Source: Nocardia lijiangensis NBRC 108240 (GTDB lineage Bacteria > Actinomycetota > Actinomycetes > Mycobacteriales > Mycobacteriaceae). From it: a DNA stretch of 64,000 nucleotides. Location: contig NZ_BDBP01000036.1 in assembly GCF_001613045.1 (NCBI RefSeq), forward strand, positions 29,450 through 93,449, given 5' to 3'. A model generated the notes under the pieces. The model made no database searches. It was not told where the DNA came from and saw only the letters and a program-made list of their open reading frames with translations. Position 1 is the stretch's first letter. Every line of letters begins with the position of its first letter. This document shows positions 17,799 through 28,596 of this stretch, piece after piece. The position numbers and the translations under genes are program-made.

Positions 17799-18382
17799 CT
17801 GCATGCGTGTAGCGGCACTCGAGGCTGAACCAACCAGACCTCGACCGGGAGATAGGCGCGGCGAAGTGTTGCGCGAAAGGCCGCCTCGAGGCAAACAGCC
17901 GAAACTGCCTCTGGCAGCACGGAAAACGATCCACCGCCGCTACCACGACCCCGACGACAACGCGGGCTTGGCCGACCTCGCCGAGGAATTCAGGCGAGAC
18001 CGACCGTCGGATCGACTCAACTCAGCTGCGACCAGAGCAGTTCAGGCGCGACAGGCCATCCTCCAGCTGAGATCCGTCACGGTTTCGCCGGATTGGCTGA
18101 GGGCCCGCCACTTTCCGCGAGTACCGATCAACAGTGGTACGGCCGTCCCAGCGATCCTAGTTTTCAACGACTTTCGTTGACGTTACGTTTCGTTGGGCGA
18201 AACCAAACGTAAACGAAACCAATCGGGCGCTATGCAGGGGAGTCTTCAATCCTGACCGCCGATAATGTTCACTTATCGGAGGTTAGACCCAGATGTTGTG
18301 CGAGCGCATTCCCTTGCCTTGATACCAATTTCGTTTCGTGTGAATACGTCGAATATGACGAAAACAACGCTACGATTCCCAG
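17799..18382. other. 584-bp region without a convincing gene; palindrome-rich AT-rich 3' half
   Basis: An open frame at 17788-18180 has a stretch (LPLAARKTIHRRYHDPDDNAGLADLAEEF) that looks protein-like but has no recognised domain and no good start; it may be a gene remnant. From about 18150 the DNA becomes much richer in A/T than its surroundings and holds several inverted repeats listed separately, with repeated GTTTCG/CGAAAC words. Confidence 0.5.
18165..18279. promoter_or_regulatory. Cluster of three inverted repeats upstream of the coiled-coil gene
   Basis: CAACG-ACTTT-CGTTG (18165-18179), TTACGTTT with AAACGTAA 14 bp later (18183-18190/18205-18212), and CCGATAA-TGTTCAC-TTATCGG (18259-18279). 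They lie in the AT-rich segment ahead of the zinc-ribbon coiled-coil gene. An operator or partition-like site array is a reasonable reading, but no function is shown by sequence alone. Confidence 0.55.
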
Positions 18383-19495
18383 GTGTCCAGCACTTGCAGC
18401 TATCCGGGATGCACCCGGCCCATCACGCGGGGCGGCGGCCCCGGACGTCCATCGGAATACTGCGAACACCCCGACCACACGCGATGGCGGGCGTGGCGGG
18501 AAAGGCAACGGCTGCAACAAGAGTCCGAGGCGCCCGCCGCTTCCGTCACTGTGACGCCACAGGGCCCGGTCACGGCCGCACGTGTGCGGGCCGACGAGCT
18601 GCTCACCCAGTTCCGTGGCCTCGCCGAACAACTGAGCAACAACCTCAATGCGGCGGTGGTCGAACTCTCCACGCTGGCCGATCCCTCGATCGCCGAGGCG
18701 CAGGTGCAGGCCGTCCAGGCCGATGCCGCCCGTCGCATTGCGGAGGCCGAGGTCGCGACGGTTGCCGCCGAGCAGGCGCGGCGGGAGGCGGAGGAGGCTC
18801 GCCGGATCGCGGAATCCGCCGCCGACGACGCGGCCGCGGCCGCGGAACGTGCGGAAACACTGGTCGCCGAGGCGAACACCGCGCGCGACGACGCGCTGGG
18901 TGAGGTCGAGCGGGTGAGCAAGCAGGCCGCCGACGACGTCTTCGCCGCCCGCTCCGACGCCGACGCCGAAATCCGCGCGGTGCGGCGCGAAGCTGCCGAC
19001 GACGTCGAACGCTCCCGCCAGCAGGCGACCGAGGACGTCGACAAGGCGCGACGCAAAGCCGCCGCCGAGATCGAACAGGTGCGCAGGGAAGCCGCGCAAC
19101 AGGTCACCGCGGCCTGCGCCGAACGCGACCTCGCCGTGCAGCGCGCCGCCGACGCCGACCGCGCCATCGACCGCGCCGAACAGGCCACCGCCGACCGCGC
19201 CCAAGCTCTCGCCGAAGCTCGCGAGGAACTGAGCCGCCTGCGCGGCGAACTGGACGCCACCCGAACCGAACTCGCCGACCTGCGCCGCACCGCATCCGCC
19301 GAGGCCGACGCCCGGCGCGCCGACGCGGCCGCATCGCTCGAGCAGGCGCGCGCCGAGGCCGCCGAACGCCTCGCCGCCCTGGACGACGCTCGCACCCAAA
19401 CGCTCGCCCGCGCCGAACGCGCCGAACGTCAACTGGACGAGCTACTCGCCGCCGCGCGCGTCCCGGCCGCACCGGAACCGGTCGAGGGCTCCTGA
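18383..19495 (+). CDS. Zinc-ribbon/alanine-rich coiled-coil protein (KfrA-like architecture)
   Basis: 370 aa. Residues 5-32 hold a possible zinc site (C5, C10, C27, H29, H32) in a CSYPGC...GRPSEYCEHPDH pattern followed by basic WRAWRERQRL. From about residue 90 to 355 there is a nearly continuous Ala/Glu/Arg heptad-type coiled coil (repeats of AxREAAxxVExxR). Small DNA-binding head plus long coiled coil is the plan of KfrA-like plasmid proteins, but no sequence family is recognised. The GTG at 18383 is chosen because the Cys pattern begins at codon 5. Upstream lies an unusual palindrome cluster. Confidence 0.7.
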   Translation: MSSTCSYPGCTRPITRGGGPGRPSEYCEHPDHTRWRAWRERQRLQQESEAPAASVTVTPQGPVTAARVRADELLTQFRGLAEQLSNNLNAAVVELSTLADPSIAEAQVQAVQADAARRIAEAEVATVAAEQARREAEEARRIAESAADDAAAAAERAETLVAEANTARDDALGEVERVSKQAADDVFAARSDADAEIRAVRREAADDVERSRQQATEDVDKARRKAAAEIEQVRREAAQQVTAACAERDLAVQRAADADRAIDRAEQATADRAQALAEAREELSRLRGELDATRTELADLRRTASAEADARRADAAASLEQARAEAAERLAALDDARTQTLARAERAERQLDELLAAARVPAAPEPVEGS

Positions 19496-19545
19496 CCGAA
19501 AACCGGAGCCCTGCCGACGATCCAGCCCGCGGGCTAGGGTGCGGT

Positions 19546-20172
19546 ATGGCTGTCATCCACCGCACGACCATGTCCCCGAAAAAGCAGGACCTGCTCGCCG
19601 ACTGGCTGCCGAGCCGCCCGTGGTATCGCGGCGGGGCGCGACCGCGGCTGGCGAAAGCAGGCGGGTTCCGGCTCGACGACCCCGCGGGGGAGGTCGGCAT
19701 CGAGTTCATGGTCGTCACCGACGATTCGGGCGCACGACCGGTGACCTATCACGTGCCGCTGACCTACCGCGGCGCCGAGCTGCCCGATGGTGCGCACGCG
19801 CTGATCGGCACCTCGGTACACGGTGTGCTCGGCCTGCGCTGGATCTACGACGGATCCGGCGACCCGATCGCCGTCGCACAGATCGCCGCGTTGCTGAGCG
19901 GGAACGCGCAACCGCAGGCGCAGGCGCAGAGCGACACCCCGGACCACTCCGTCGTCGTCTCGAACCCCGTATCTGATGCTGTCGCAACGGAATTCGCGGT
20001 GATGGACGAAGTCGACGACACAGAGATCACCCTCGTCGGCGGACCGCTTCTTCGCGTTCATCGGCGGCTCGATCCCGCCGCCGCGCCGCCGGGCATTCCC
20101 ACCGTCACCGCGCCGTGGCGTGCCGCCGACGGTGCGGAGTCGCGGTCCGTGCTGCTGTCGGTGCACGGCTGA
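19546..20172 (+). CDS. Maltokinase N-terminal cap-like domain protein
   Basis: 208 aa. The pattern IHRTTMSPKKQDLLADWLPSRPWYRG, AGGFRLDDPAGEVGIEFMVVTD, YHVPLTYRGAEL and GVLGLRWIYDG is that of the maltokinase N-terminal cap found alone, without a kinase domain, in many actinobacteria. In Mak enzymes this cap precedes the kinase that makes maltose 1-phosphate from trehalose-derived maltose. A stand-alone cap has no known activity. The middle contains a Gln/Ala-rich linker. Confidence 0.78.
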   Translation: MAVIHRTTMSPKKQDLLADWLPSRPWYRGGARPRLAKAGGFRLDDPAGEVGIEFMVVTDDSGARPVTYHVPLTYRGAELPDGAHALIGTSVHGVLGLRWIYDGSGDPIAVAQIAALLSGNAQPQAQAQSDTPDHSVVVSNPVSDAVATEFAVMDEVDDTEITLVGGPLLRVHRRLDPAAAPPGIPTVTAPWRAADGAESRSVLLSVHG

Positions 20173-20241
20173 TCAACGGACCGGCTCCGCAAATCGGGCA
20201 AATGACAGGCTAACCTTGTCCACCGGTCATATCATGGAGCT

Positions 20242-20838
20242 ATGCCCGGAATCGATGGTGAGGGGCGTGTGGAGTCGCGGGTCCGTGGGGGACGGGAGGC
20301 GATTCTGGTCGTGGGTGTCTGCTCCGTCGCCCTCGGCATGCTGATCGCGGTCTGGCCGGACAAGACCGTACCGATCCTGGAGCTATTGTTCGGCCTGTAT
20401 CTGCTGACCAACGGAGTGGCGCAGCTGTGGCTCGCGATCGGCGCGCGGTTCGCGCTACCGCTGCGGACGCTGGTGTTCGTCAGCGGGCTGCTCACGGTGG
20501 TGATGGCCGTAATGTGTCTGCGCGGAGGGAATTCGGTGCTGCTGCTCTCCATGTGGATCGGGCTGAGCTGGACCATTCGCGGCATCACCCAGGCCACCGT
20601 GGCGGCATGGGACGAGCAGCTCTCCGACAGCGGGCGGCACGAAGTGTTCGGGCTGTTCACGATGCTCGTCGGCATCGTCGTGCTCGTCCTTCCGCTGGAG
20701 GAACTGGGCACCCTCGGCGTGATCGTCGGTGGCTGCCTCATGGTGCTCGGCGGGCTCGAGGTCGCGCTGGCGGGCGTCGGCCGGGGCAGCACGGTCCGGA
20801 TCCCTGGCGCCACGGGAGTACCTTTGCCGCGCAGTTGA
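20242..20838 (+). CDS. DUF308/HdeD-type membrane protein
   Basis: 198 aa with six hydrophobic segments in the HdeD repeat pattern: ILVVGVCSVALGMLIAVWPD, LFGLYLLTNGVAQLWLAI, LRTLVFVSGLLTVVMAVMCL, WIGLSWTIRGITQAT, FTMLVGIVVLVLPLEEL, GVIVGGCLMVLGGLEVAL. HdeD is linked to acid resistance in enterobacteria; the role in actinobacteria is unknown. The protease gene begins 37 bp downstream. Confidence 0.8.
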   Translation: MPGIDGEGRVESRVRGGREAILVVGVCSVALGMLIAVWPDKTVPILELLFGLYLLTNGVAQLWLAIGARFALPLRTLVFVSGLLTVVMAVMCLRGGNSVLLLSMWIGLSWTIRGITQATVAAWDEQLSDSGRHEVFGLFTMLVGIVVLVLPLEELGTLGVIVGGCLMVLGGLEVALAGVGRGSTVRIPGATGVPLPRS

Positions 20839-20875
20839 ACTGGCGGGTCGTGCGTGTAACCGGTTCACTGTCTTT

Positions 20876-22330
20876 ATGGCACCCACGGATCAGCGGCGTA
20901 GTTCGGCACGGCCACCGGCACCGGGTTCGATGCGGTCACCGGCGGAGCTCATCGTCGTCACCCACGGCGCGGCGCGTCCCATCGGACCGATCGCGTTGCG
21001 CGACAACGCCGCCGGGCGATCACACCTGGCGGCGTCGCTGCCCGGTGGGGCGCGGCTGTCCCCGATCTTCGGCCCGGCCGATCGGCTGCCGGGCCGATTG
21101 CGCGGCACCGATCAGGAAGCGGTCGCCGCGCAGTACCTGAACTACTTCGCGGTGCTCGGCGTCGCGGACGACCTAGAATCGGTTGCTGAAGAGTTGCGGG
21201 CGCACGATGTGGTGGCCGGCGCGTACGTCAAACCACCGGCGGAACCGCCGCTCGCGCCGCTGTCGACGGCGGTGCCATCGGCGGCCACCGTGCCACCGGT
21301 GACGCCGAATTTCCAAGCCAGGCAGGGATATCTGGACACCGCACCGAACGGCATCGACGCCCGCTGGGCGTGGACCCGGCCCGGCGGGCGTGGAACGGGT
21401 GTACGGGTGATCGACATCGAGGGCGCGTGGCGCTTCACCCACGAGGACCTCAGCCAGAACCAGGGCGGAGTGATCGGCGGCGAGCCTTCCGCCGACGAAG
21501 GCTGGCGCAATCACGGCACCGCGGTCGCGGGCGAGATCAGTGGTGACACCAACTCGTTCGGCATCACCGGCATCGCGCCGGAGGCCACGATCCGCGCCGT
21601 CTCGGTATTCGGCCCGGGATCGGCGACGGCGATCCGCACCGCGGCCGACGCGTTGAGCGCGGGCGACATCATCCTCATCGAACTGCACCGGCCCGGACCG
21701 CGCCGCAACTACCAGGGCCGCGCGGACCAGCTGGGTTACATCGCGATCGAATGGTGGCCCGACGACCTCGCCGCGATCCGCTACGCCACGGCCCGCGGTG
21801 TCATCGTGGTGGAGGCGGCGGGCAACGGCGGCGAGGACCTGGACGCCGCGCTGTACGACACCCGTCCGAGCGGATTCCCGGAGTCGTGGCGCAACCCGTT
21901 CCGCGGCGGCGCCGACGATTCCGGCGCGGTGCTGGTGGGCGCGGGCGCACCGCCGCCCGGCACACACGGCAACGATCACGGTGCGGCGCGGTCGCGGCTC
22001 GCGTTCTCCAACTATGGATCCCGCGTCGACACCCAAGGATGGGGTCGCGAGGTGACCACCACCGGATACGGCGACCTGCAAGGCGGCAGCGACGAAGACT
22101 ACTGGTACACAGACGAATTCAGCGGCACCTCCAGCGCTTCGCCCATCGTCGTCGGTGCGGTGGCGTGCTATCTCGGCATCACGGCCACCGGTTTCGGGAT
22201 GCGCGAGCCCGCGCAGGTGCGCGAACTGCTGCGGGCCACGGGGTCTCCGCAGACCGATGCCGTAGGCAGGCCCGCCACCCAGCGGATCGGAAATCTGCCC
22301 GACATACGCGCCATGGTGGGGGAGCAGTAG
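20876..22330 (+). CDS. S8-family (subtilisin-like) serine peptidase
   Basis: 484 aa. The catalytic triad is visible: D180 in VRVIDIEGAW, H213 in WRNHGTAVAGEI, S419 in FSGTSSASPIV; the oxyanion Asn is N317 in VEAAGNGGED. The first ~140 residues are a non-catalytic domain with no hydrophobic signal sequence, so the enzyme may be cytoplasmic or leave by another route. The ATG at 20876 is the first in frame after the membrane protein's end; upstream frame is overlap with that gene. The IDIEGAW...HEDL variant is typical of an actinobacterial subgroup of unknown substrate. Confidence 0.85.
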   Translation: MAPTDQRRSSARPPAPGSMRSPAELIVVTHGAARPIGPIALRDNAAGRSHLAASLPGGARLSPIFGPADRLPGRLRGTDQEAVAAQYLNYFAVLGVADDLESVAEELRAHDVVAGAYVKPPAEPPLAPLSTAVPSAATVPPVTPNFQARQGYLDTAPNGIDARWAWTRPGGRGTGVRVIDIEGAWRFTHEDLSQNQGGVIGGEPSADEGWRNHGTAVAGEISGDTNSFGITGIAPEATIRAVSVFGPGSATAIRTAADALSAGDIILIELHRPGPRRNYQGRADQLGYIAIEWWPDDLAAIRYATARGVIVVEAAGNGGEDLDAALYDTRPSGFPESWRNPFRGGADDSGAVLVGAGAPPPGTHGNDHGAARSRLAFSNYGSRVDTQGWGREVTTTGYGDLQGGSDEDYWYTDEFSGTSSASPIVVGAVACYLGITATGFGMREPAQVRELLRATGSPQTDAVGRPATQRIGNLPDIRAMVGEQ

Positions 22331-22904
22331 TTCGTCGTCGGCCGTGGTGTTGCCCCGCGAGATTCGCTCGCACCATGCGCGCCGCTCTCGGGCGCGGTTC
22401 AGAAGACAGGCTGTCCTTTCCGCTGGCGCGCGTCCGCTCTTGTTGCGAGTGTGCGCGCCCCGGAGGACGTCGCGGGTGTGTCGATGCAGCCTTCCGTCGA
22501 CAGTTGCACCACTCGAACAGCGAATACCGCACTGGAACAACGGGTCTGGGTAAGGCGCCGCCGATAGGTGAACCGCGGCACAACATTCGATGGCATACAA
22601 CCGATACCCGATTGAACTCTGCACGTTTGCCGCCGCCCCGGCGAGACCTCTCCCGTGGTGTCGCAGCGCCGGACGCTGGAGCGCCCTCCACGCCGCAGAA
22701 CACGTGCTGACCTGCGTCGAAGTCGTCTGTAGCCAGCCGACAGCGTGCCGCCGAAATGCGTTCACCCGCAGTCGAATCGCCCGTGTCGGCGGGTTTGCGC
22801 GGAGTGTCGGACCGACGCAAATGCCGGTATCGTTTCGGCGCGCGCGGACAGGTGCCCGAATGCCGTCGCGAGATCCGACCGAGCTGTGACATCGAGGAGA
22901 ACTG
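22331..22904. other. 574-bp intergenic region, nothing recognised
   Basis: No ORF here has a recognisable domain or a ribosome site. Composition stays high in GC. The promoter of the next gene presumably lies at its right end; GAGGAG precedes the GTG at 22905. A decayed gene cannot be excluded. Confidence 0.5.
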
Positions 22905-24290
22905 GTGGCTATCGACACTGTCCGCGAAGAACAGGCGATCCGCCGGTTGACCGACAGCCTGGTCGAGAGCTATACCGAAACCCACTCCGCCGAGCAGATC
23001 GAGACCGCGATCGGCTCCGCCCGCCAGCGCTTCAACGGCCGCCCGGTGCGGGAATTCGTGCCGATCTTCATCGAGCGGATTGTGCGCAAGGAACTGCAGC
23101 CCGAACCTGCCGACACCCCGGCCGAACGCGTCGTCACCGTTTCGGCGACCGCGGACGGCCCGCGCGTGGACCTCACCACAAGGCTGCGGCAGTCCCCGCT
23201 GAACAACAAGCGGTCGCTCGCACTGCTCGGCGGCGCCGCGGCCGTGGTGGCGTTGCTGGTCGTCGCACTGGTGGCGCGGCAGCCCGATCCCGCGCCGGCG
23301 GCGGCTCCCGATGCCGGGCTCACCACCGTGCGCGGCGTCGTCGGGTCGGAGAAGATGGCGTTCTTCGAGGACCCGCGTGTCGTCGCGGCGCTCGCCCGGC
23401 ACGGTCTGAAGGCCGAGGTCGAGCCCGCCGGTTCCCGCCAGATCGCCTCGATCGACCTGGCGAACCACAGCTTCGCGTTCCCGTCCAGCGCGCCCGCGGC
23501 CGAGCGGATCCAGCGCGCCCGCAACGTCGCCACCAAGTACACGCCGTTCGCCTCGCCGATGGCGATCGCCACCTTCCGCCCGATCGCCGACCTGCTGACC
23601 GCGGCGGGCGTGGTGCGGCCCGGTCCTGTCCCAACCTTCGATGTGGCCCGCTACCTCGAACTGGTCAGCCGCAATACCGAGTGGGCGCACCTGCCGGACA
23701 ACACCACCTACCCGGTGCGCAAGAACATCCTGGTCTCCACCACCGACCCGCGCACTTCGAATTCCGCCGCGATGTACCTGGCCATCGCCGGGTTCGTCGC
23801 GAACGACAACGCGGTCGTGCAGGGCGCGGAGGCCGAGCAGCGGGTGCTGCCGATCGTCTCGCGGCTGTTCACCGGCCAGGGGTACGCGGAGAACTCGAGC
23901 GCGGGCCCGTTCCAGGAGTACCTCGCCGCGGGGATGGGCCCGACGCCGCTGGTGATGATCTACGAAGCCCAGTTCGTCGAGGCCGCGGTGCAGGGGCAGC
24001 TGAAGCCGGACATGGTGCTGACGTACCCGTCGCCGACCGTCCTGTCCACCCACACGCTGGTGCCGCTGGACGAGTCCGGCGACCGGTTGGGCCGCCTGCT
24101 GTCCACCGATGCCGAACTGCAGCGACTGGCGGCCGAGCACGGTTTCCGCACCGGCGACGCGGCGCAGTTCGCCCGGGTCAGCGCGGAGAACAAGGTGCCG
24201 GTGCCCGCCGAATTGATCGACGTCGTGGACACGCCGACCTTCGAGACCTCGGAGCGTCTGCTCGACGGGGTCACCCATTCTTTCAACTGA
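22905..24290 (+). CDS. Membrane-anchored protein with SBP-like extracellular domain
   Basis: 461 aa. Residues 1-60 resemble the three-helix-bundle dimerisation domain found at the N-terminus of actinobacterial signalling proteins (IRRLTDSLVESY...FVPIFIERIVRKEL). One transmembrane helix at ~104-123 (LALLGGAAAVVALLVVALVA) puts residues 130-461 outside. That part looks like a type II substrate-binding protein (VVGSEKMAFFEDPRVVAALARHG, PLVMIYEAQFVEAAVQG, MVLTYPSPTVLSTHTLVPLD). Not a lipoprotein and with no ABC transporter next to it, so a sensor or cell-envelope role is as likely as uptake. Confidence 0.7.
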   Translation: MAIDTVREEQAIRRLTDSLVESYTETHSAEQIETAIGSARQRFNGRPVREFVPIFIERIVRKELQPEPADTPAERVVTVSATADGPRVDLTTRLRQSPLNNKRSLALLGGAAAVVALLVVALVARQPDPAPAAAPDAGLTTVRGVVGSEKMAFFEDPRVVAALARHGLKAEVEPAGSRQIASIDLANHSFAFPSSAPAAERIQRARNVATKYTPFASPMAIATFRPIADLLTAAGVVRPGPVPTFDVARYLELVSRNTEWAHLPDNTTYPVRKNILVSTTDPRTSNSAAMYLAIAGFVANDNAVVQGAEAEQRVLPIVSRLFTGQGYAENSSAGPFQEYLAAGMGPTPLVMIYEAQFVEAAVQGQLKPDMVLTYPSPTVLSTHTLVPLDESGDRLGRLLSTDAELQRLAAEHGFRTGDAAQFARVSAENKVPVPAELIDVVDTPTFETSERLLDGVTHSFN

Positions 24291-24486
24291 GAATGTTGCG
24301 TTCGGGAGCGTCGCGACGATCATTAAGTTGTAAACGGAAGTGTGACCGAGGGCCCGAGCGCCTTGTGCGCACGGATCGGCCCTGGTGAGTAGCCGGAACG
24401 TGGGGAATCGAGTAGCCCGGCACTCGTGGCCGTGACCGGGTTTGGTGCCACTCTCCCAGTAGAGGTTGGAGAGAGAGGAGCCCCCC

Positions 24487-25239
24487 ATGTTCGGGATCCA
24501 TACCCACGCGCTCGAGCGTTCGGGCGCCATGGCGGGCACGACCGGGACGCACGCCATGCTGGTGTTCGGCACCGGCGTCGACTGCTACTTGTCGCATATG
24601 CCGACGTTCGAGGCGCCCCACAACTACCAGGCGCTGCTCGCGGTCGACCTGGACGAGCACGGTCGGCGCGCGCTGGGCGCCGACCGCAGGATCGGGTACG
24701 AGGGGTTCCACACCTTCGAACCCGACTTCTTCCCGCTCGCCGAGCTCGATCCGCGCGGCGAACATCCACGCACCGAGCTGCGCGGCACCCTGTTCCGCGG
24801 CCACTTGGAGCGCGGCGGCCCGATCATCGCCCGCGATGTCGTGGCCACCGTCCGCAGCGTCGTGTACTTCGCCGAACTCCAGCCCGGCGGCGAAGAACTG
24901 CTCACGCACCTGTGCTTCGGGCGGCCGGGTCGGCTGTATCTGGCGCACCGCATCACGCGGCGGCCCAGCTTCGATCAGATCGTGGCCGCGCGCCTGATCC
25001 CCGGCACCGTCACCGACATGCTCGGCAATCCGCTGCCCGACGACGTGCGCGAGCTGGGTTTCGACACCGCGCAGCCGATCATCCTCGGCCAGCGCGAGTT
25101 CTACGGTCAGCGCCTGCGGACCGGGGAGATCGCGGTGGCGGCGTTCCGCGCGACCCCATCCGTCGGCGGTGCGCAGGGGTTCCTCGCCGAAATCGCGGTC
25201 GAACGTCAGATCTACTTGGAAGTCGCGGATCTCGGCTGA
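24487..25239 (+). CDS. Conserved hypothetical protein
   Basis: 250 aa from the ATG at 24487, which has AGGAG upstream. Beta-rich: GTTGTHAMLVFGTGVDCYLSHMPTFEAPHNYQALLAVDLD, RSVVYFAELQPGGEELLTHLCFGRPGRLYLAHRI. I recall similar unannotated proteins in Streptomyces and Nocardia, usually single copy. His residues recur (HTHALE, GTHAM, LSHMP, PHNYQ), which could bind metal. No signal peptide seen. Function unknown. Confidence 0.65.
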   Translation: MFGIHTHALERSGAMAGTTGTHAMLVFGTGVDCYLSHMPTFEAPHNYQALLAVDLDEHGRRALGADRRIGYEGFHTFEPDFFPLAELDPRGEHPRTELRGTLFRGHLERGGPIIARDVVATVRSVVYFAELQPGGEELLTHLCFGRPGRLYLAHRITRRPSFDQIVAARLIPGTVTDMLGNPLPDDVRELGFDTAQPIILGQREFYGQRLRTGEIAVAAFRATPSVGGAQGFLAEIAVERQIYLEVADLG

Positions 25240-25361
25240 CCCCCACGCGATTCGCCTGGAGTCAATACACCGGAGGTCGCGGCACGCTCTGATTTCGGTT
25301 CGTGCGCGAATCGCCCCGACGGCTGACGCGCCCCGGTCGCGGGGGCGGTTAACGTCGAATC

Positions 25362-26591
25362 ATGTCCGGTGCCACCGAATCCGTGCTGCCCGCCGCGACC
25401 ATCGGACGGCGGATCGCGGAAGTCGACATCCTGCGCGGTTTCGCGCTGTTCGGGATTCTGATCACCAATGTCACAGTCGCGACGGTGCTGTGGTCGTTCG
25501 ACGGCACCAGGGACGCCCCGCGGCCGCACTATCAGGGCACCGTCGACCAGATCGTCACCGGCATTGTGGACGCGCTGTTCTCCGGACGCTTCTACCTGCT
25601 GTTCGCGTTCCTGTTCGGCTACTCGTTCACCCTGCAGATCGCGGCGGCGCAGCGGGCGGGGGCGTCGGCGAACGCGCGGCTGTTGCGGCGCTGCGCGGCG
25701 TTGATGGCGATCGGGCTCGCGCACGTCTTCCTGCTCTGGATCGGCGACATCCTGACCCTGTACGCGCTGCTGTGCCTGATCCTGATCTTGTTGCGGAAGC
25801 TGCGGCCGCGCACGGCGCTGATCACCGGGGCGGTGCTGTACGTGCTGTGGTGTCTGTGGGCGTTCGTGCCCGGACCCGCGGGCGGCGGCGACGTGTACCA
25901 GGAGCTGGGCAGACTCATCGACCTGCCCGCGTTGCGCGAGGGCTACACCGGCAGTTTCACCGACACCGTCGACGTGCAGCTGTCGCTTGCGCCCGCCTTC
26001 CTGCTGCTCACCTGGGTCGCCCAAGGGGTGACCAGTCTCGGTCTGTTCCTGATCGGCATGGCGGCAGGCAAACACGGCCTGTTCGAGGACGGCGAGACGC
26101 TGGATCGATGGGCGCCGCGCGTGCTGGCGATCGGGCTGTGCCTCGGGCTGCCGATTTCGATGGTGACGTTCGCGAACTCGGTCGGCTGGTTGAACGCGCC
26201 GTGGTGGTGGGTCGGTGTGCAGGAGTTGGTGAACCCGGTGATGACCTTCGCCTACATCGCGGGCATCGTGCTGCTCGCCCGCGCGCCGCGCACGGCTCCC
26301 GCGATTGCCCGGCTCGCGCCCGCGGGCCGGATGGCGGCCTCGAACTACATCGGGCAGTCGATCGTGATGATGGTGCTCTACACCGGCTATGGATTCGCGC
26401 TCGCCGACAAGGTGCCACCCGCCGGGGTGATCGGGCTGGCGCTGCTCACCTACATGGCGCAACTCGCGCTCAGCGCGTGGTGGTTGCGCGACCACCGATA
26501 CGGGCCGGTGGAATGGCTACTGCGGGCGGCCACCTACCTGCGTGTCCCGGCGTGGCGTAATTCGGATCACGTCCGCGCGAAAAGGGATTGA
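25362..26591 (+). CDS. DUF418 (YeiB-like) membrane protein
   Basis: 409 aa, about ten transmembrane helices. Starts with the family signature RIAEVDILRGFALFGILITN and ends with the DUF418 domain (IARLAPAGRMAASNYIGQSIVMMVLYTGYGF, WWLRDHRYGPVEWLLRAATYL). Members are inner-membrane proteins of unknown transport or acyl-transfer function, distantly related to acyltransferase-3 proteins. The stop codon is 37 bp from the leader ORF of the ABC-F gene. Confidence 0.85.
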   Translation: MSGATESVLPAATIGRRIAEVDILRGFALFGILITNVTVATVLWSFDGTRDAPRPHYQGTVDQIVTGIVDALFSGRFYLLFAFLFGYSFTLQIAAAQRAGASANARLLRRCAALMAIGLAHVFLLWIGDILTLYALLCLILILLRKLRPRTALITGAVLYVLWCLWAFVPGPAGGGDVYQELGRLIDLPALREGYTGSFTDTVDVQLSLAPAFLLLTWVAQGVTSLGLFLIGMAAGKHGLFEDGETLDRWAPRVLAIGLCLGLPISMVTFANSVGWLNAPWWWVGVQELVNPVMTFAYIAGIVLLARAPRTAPAIARLAPAGRMAASNYIGQSIVMMVLYTGYGFALADKVPPAGVIGLALLTYMAQLALSAWWLRDHRYGPVEWLLRAATYLRVPAWRNSDHVRAKRD

Positions 26592-26627
26592 CGCCAGCGG
26601 GATTGGGCCGCTAATTTTGCAGGCCTC

Positions 26628-26654
26628 ATGGGTTTGATCTTCCTGTTCTTGTGA
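26628..26654 (+). CDS. Putative 8-residue leader peptide upstream of the ABC-F gene
   Basis: ATG at 26628 opens MGLIFLFL followed by TGA, 129 bp before the ABC-F start. The peptide is short and hydrophobic, as in the stalling leaders of erm and several antibiotic-resistance ABC-F genes. A weak AGG lies 5 bp upstream. Position and context suggest a regulatory uORF rather than a chance frame, but this is inference. Confidence 0.5.
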   Translation: MGLIFLFL

Positions 26655-26694
26655 TCGCGCCGCACGCGTCGAGCCTCGCTCCGCGTCGGTAATC

Positions 26695-26777
26695 CCCGCA
26701 CCTCCACACCGTTTTCGCGGTTGCGCCGTTGTGTGCGGGTTCCCATCGATCCGGCCCATCGGCCGAGAACAGGAGGT
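26695..26777 (+). promoter_or_regulatory. Possible translational attenuator of the ABC-F gene
   Basis: The ABC-F Shine-Dalgarno GGAGGT (26772-26777) is complementary to ACCTCC at 26700-26705. That anti-SD also falls in a competing hairpin: CCCGCA (26695-26700) with TGCGGG (26734-26739), extended by CACA (26705-26708) with TGTG (26730-26733). The two pairings cannot coexist, which is the layout of a switch controlled by the leader ORF. Confidence 0.45.
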
Positions 26778-26782
26778 CGCCC

Positions 26783-28411
<1,629 letters not shown>

Positions 28412-28596
28412 CGATTCCGCGCCGCACGGATACGTTCCGTGTGGCGCGGAACCGTTTCTCGGTGGTTCCGCGCTCACTGCAAGACGGTGTCGATCAGCGC
28501 CTCGATCTAGCCGGGTTCGGTTGTGCCGCCGTGGATCACGATGTGGAACCGCAGGACGCCGCCGTCACGGCGGAACGTTCCGCCTGCGCTGTGGCA

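Noticed and set aside
16639..17946. 435-codon minus-strand frame opposite the MFS gene
   Set aside because: Antisense of a clear 14-TM transporter; composition dominated by Gly/Asp/Arg and no recognisable motif.
22179..24572. A 797-codon open frame on the minus strand opposite the SBP-like protein
   Set aside because: High-GC shadow: no domain, spans several genes on the other strand, rich in Arg/Gly/His as expected of antisense frames.
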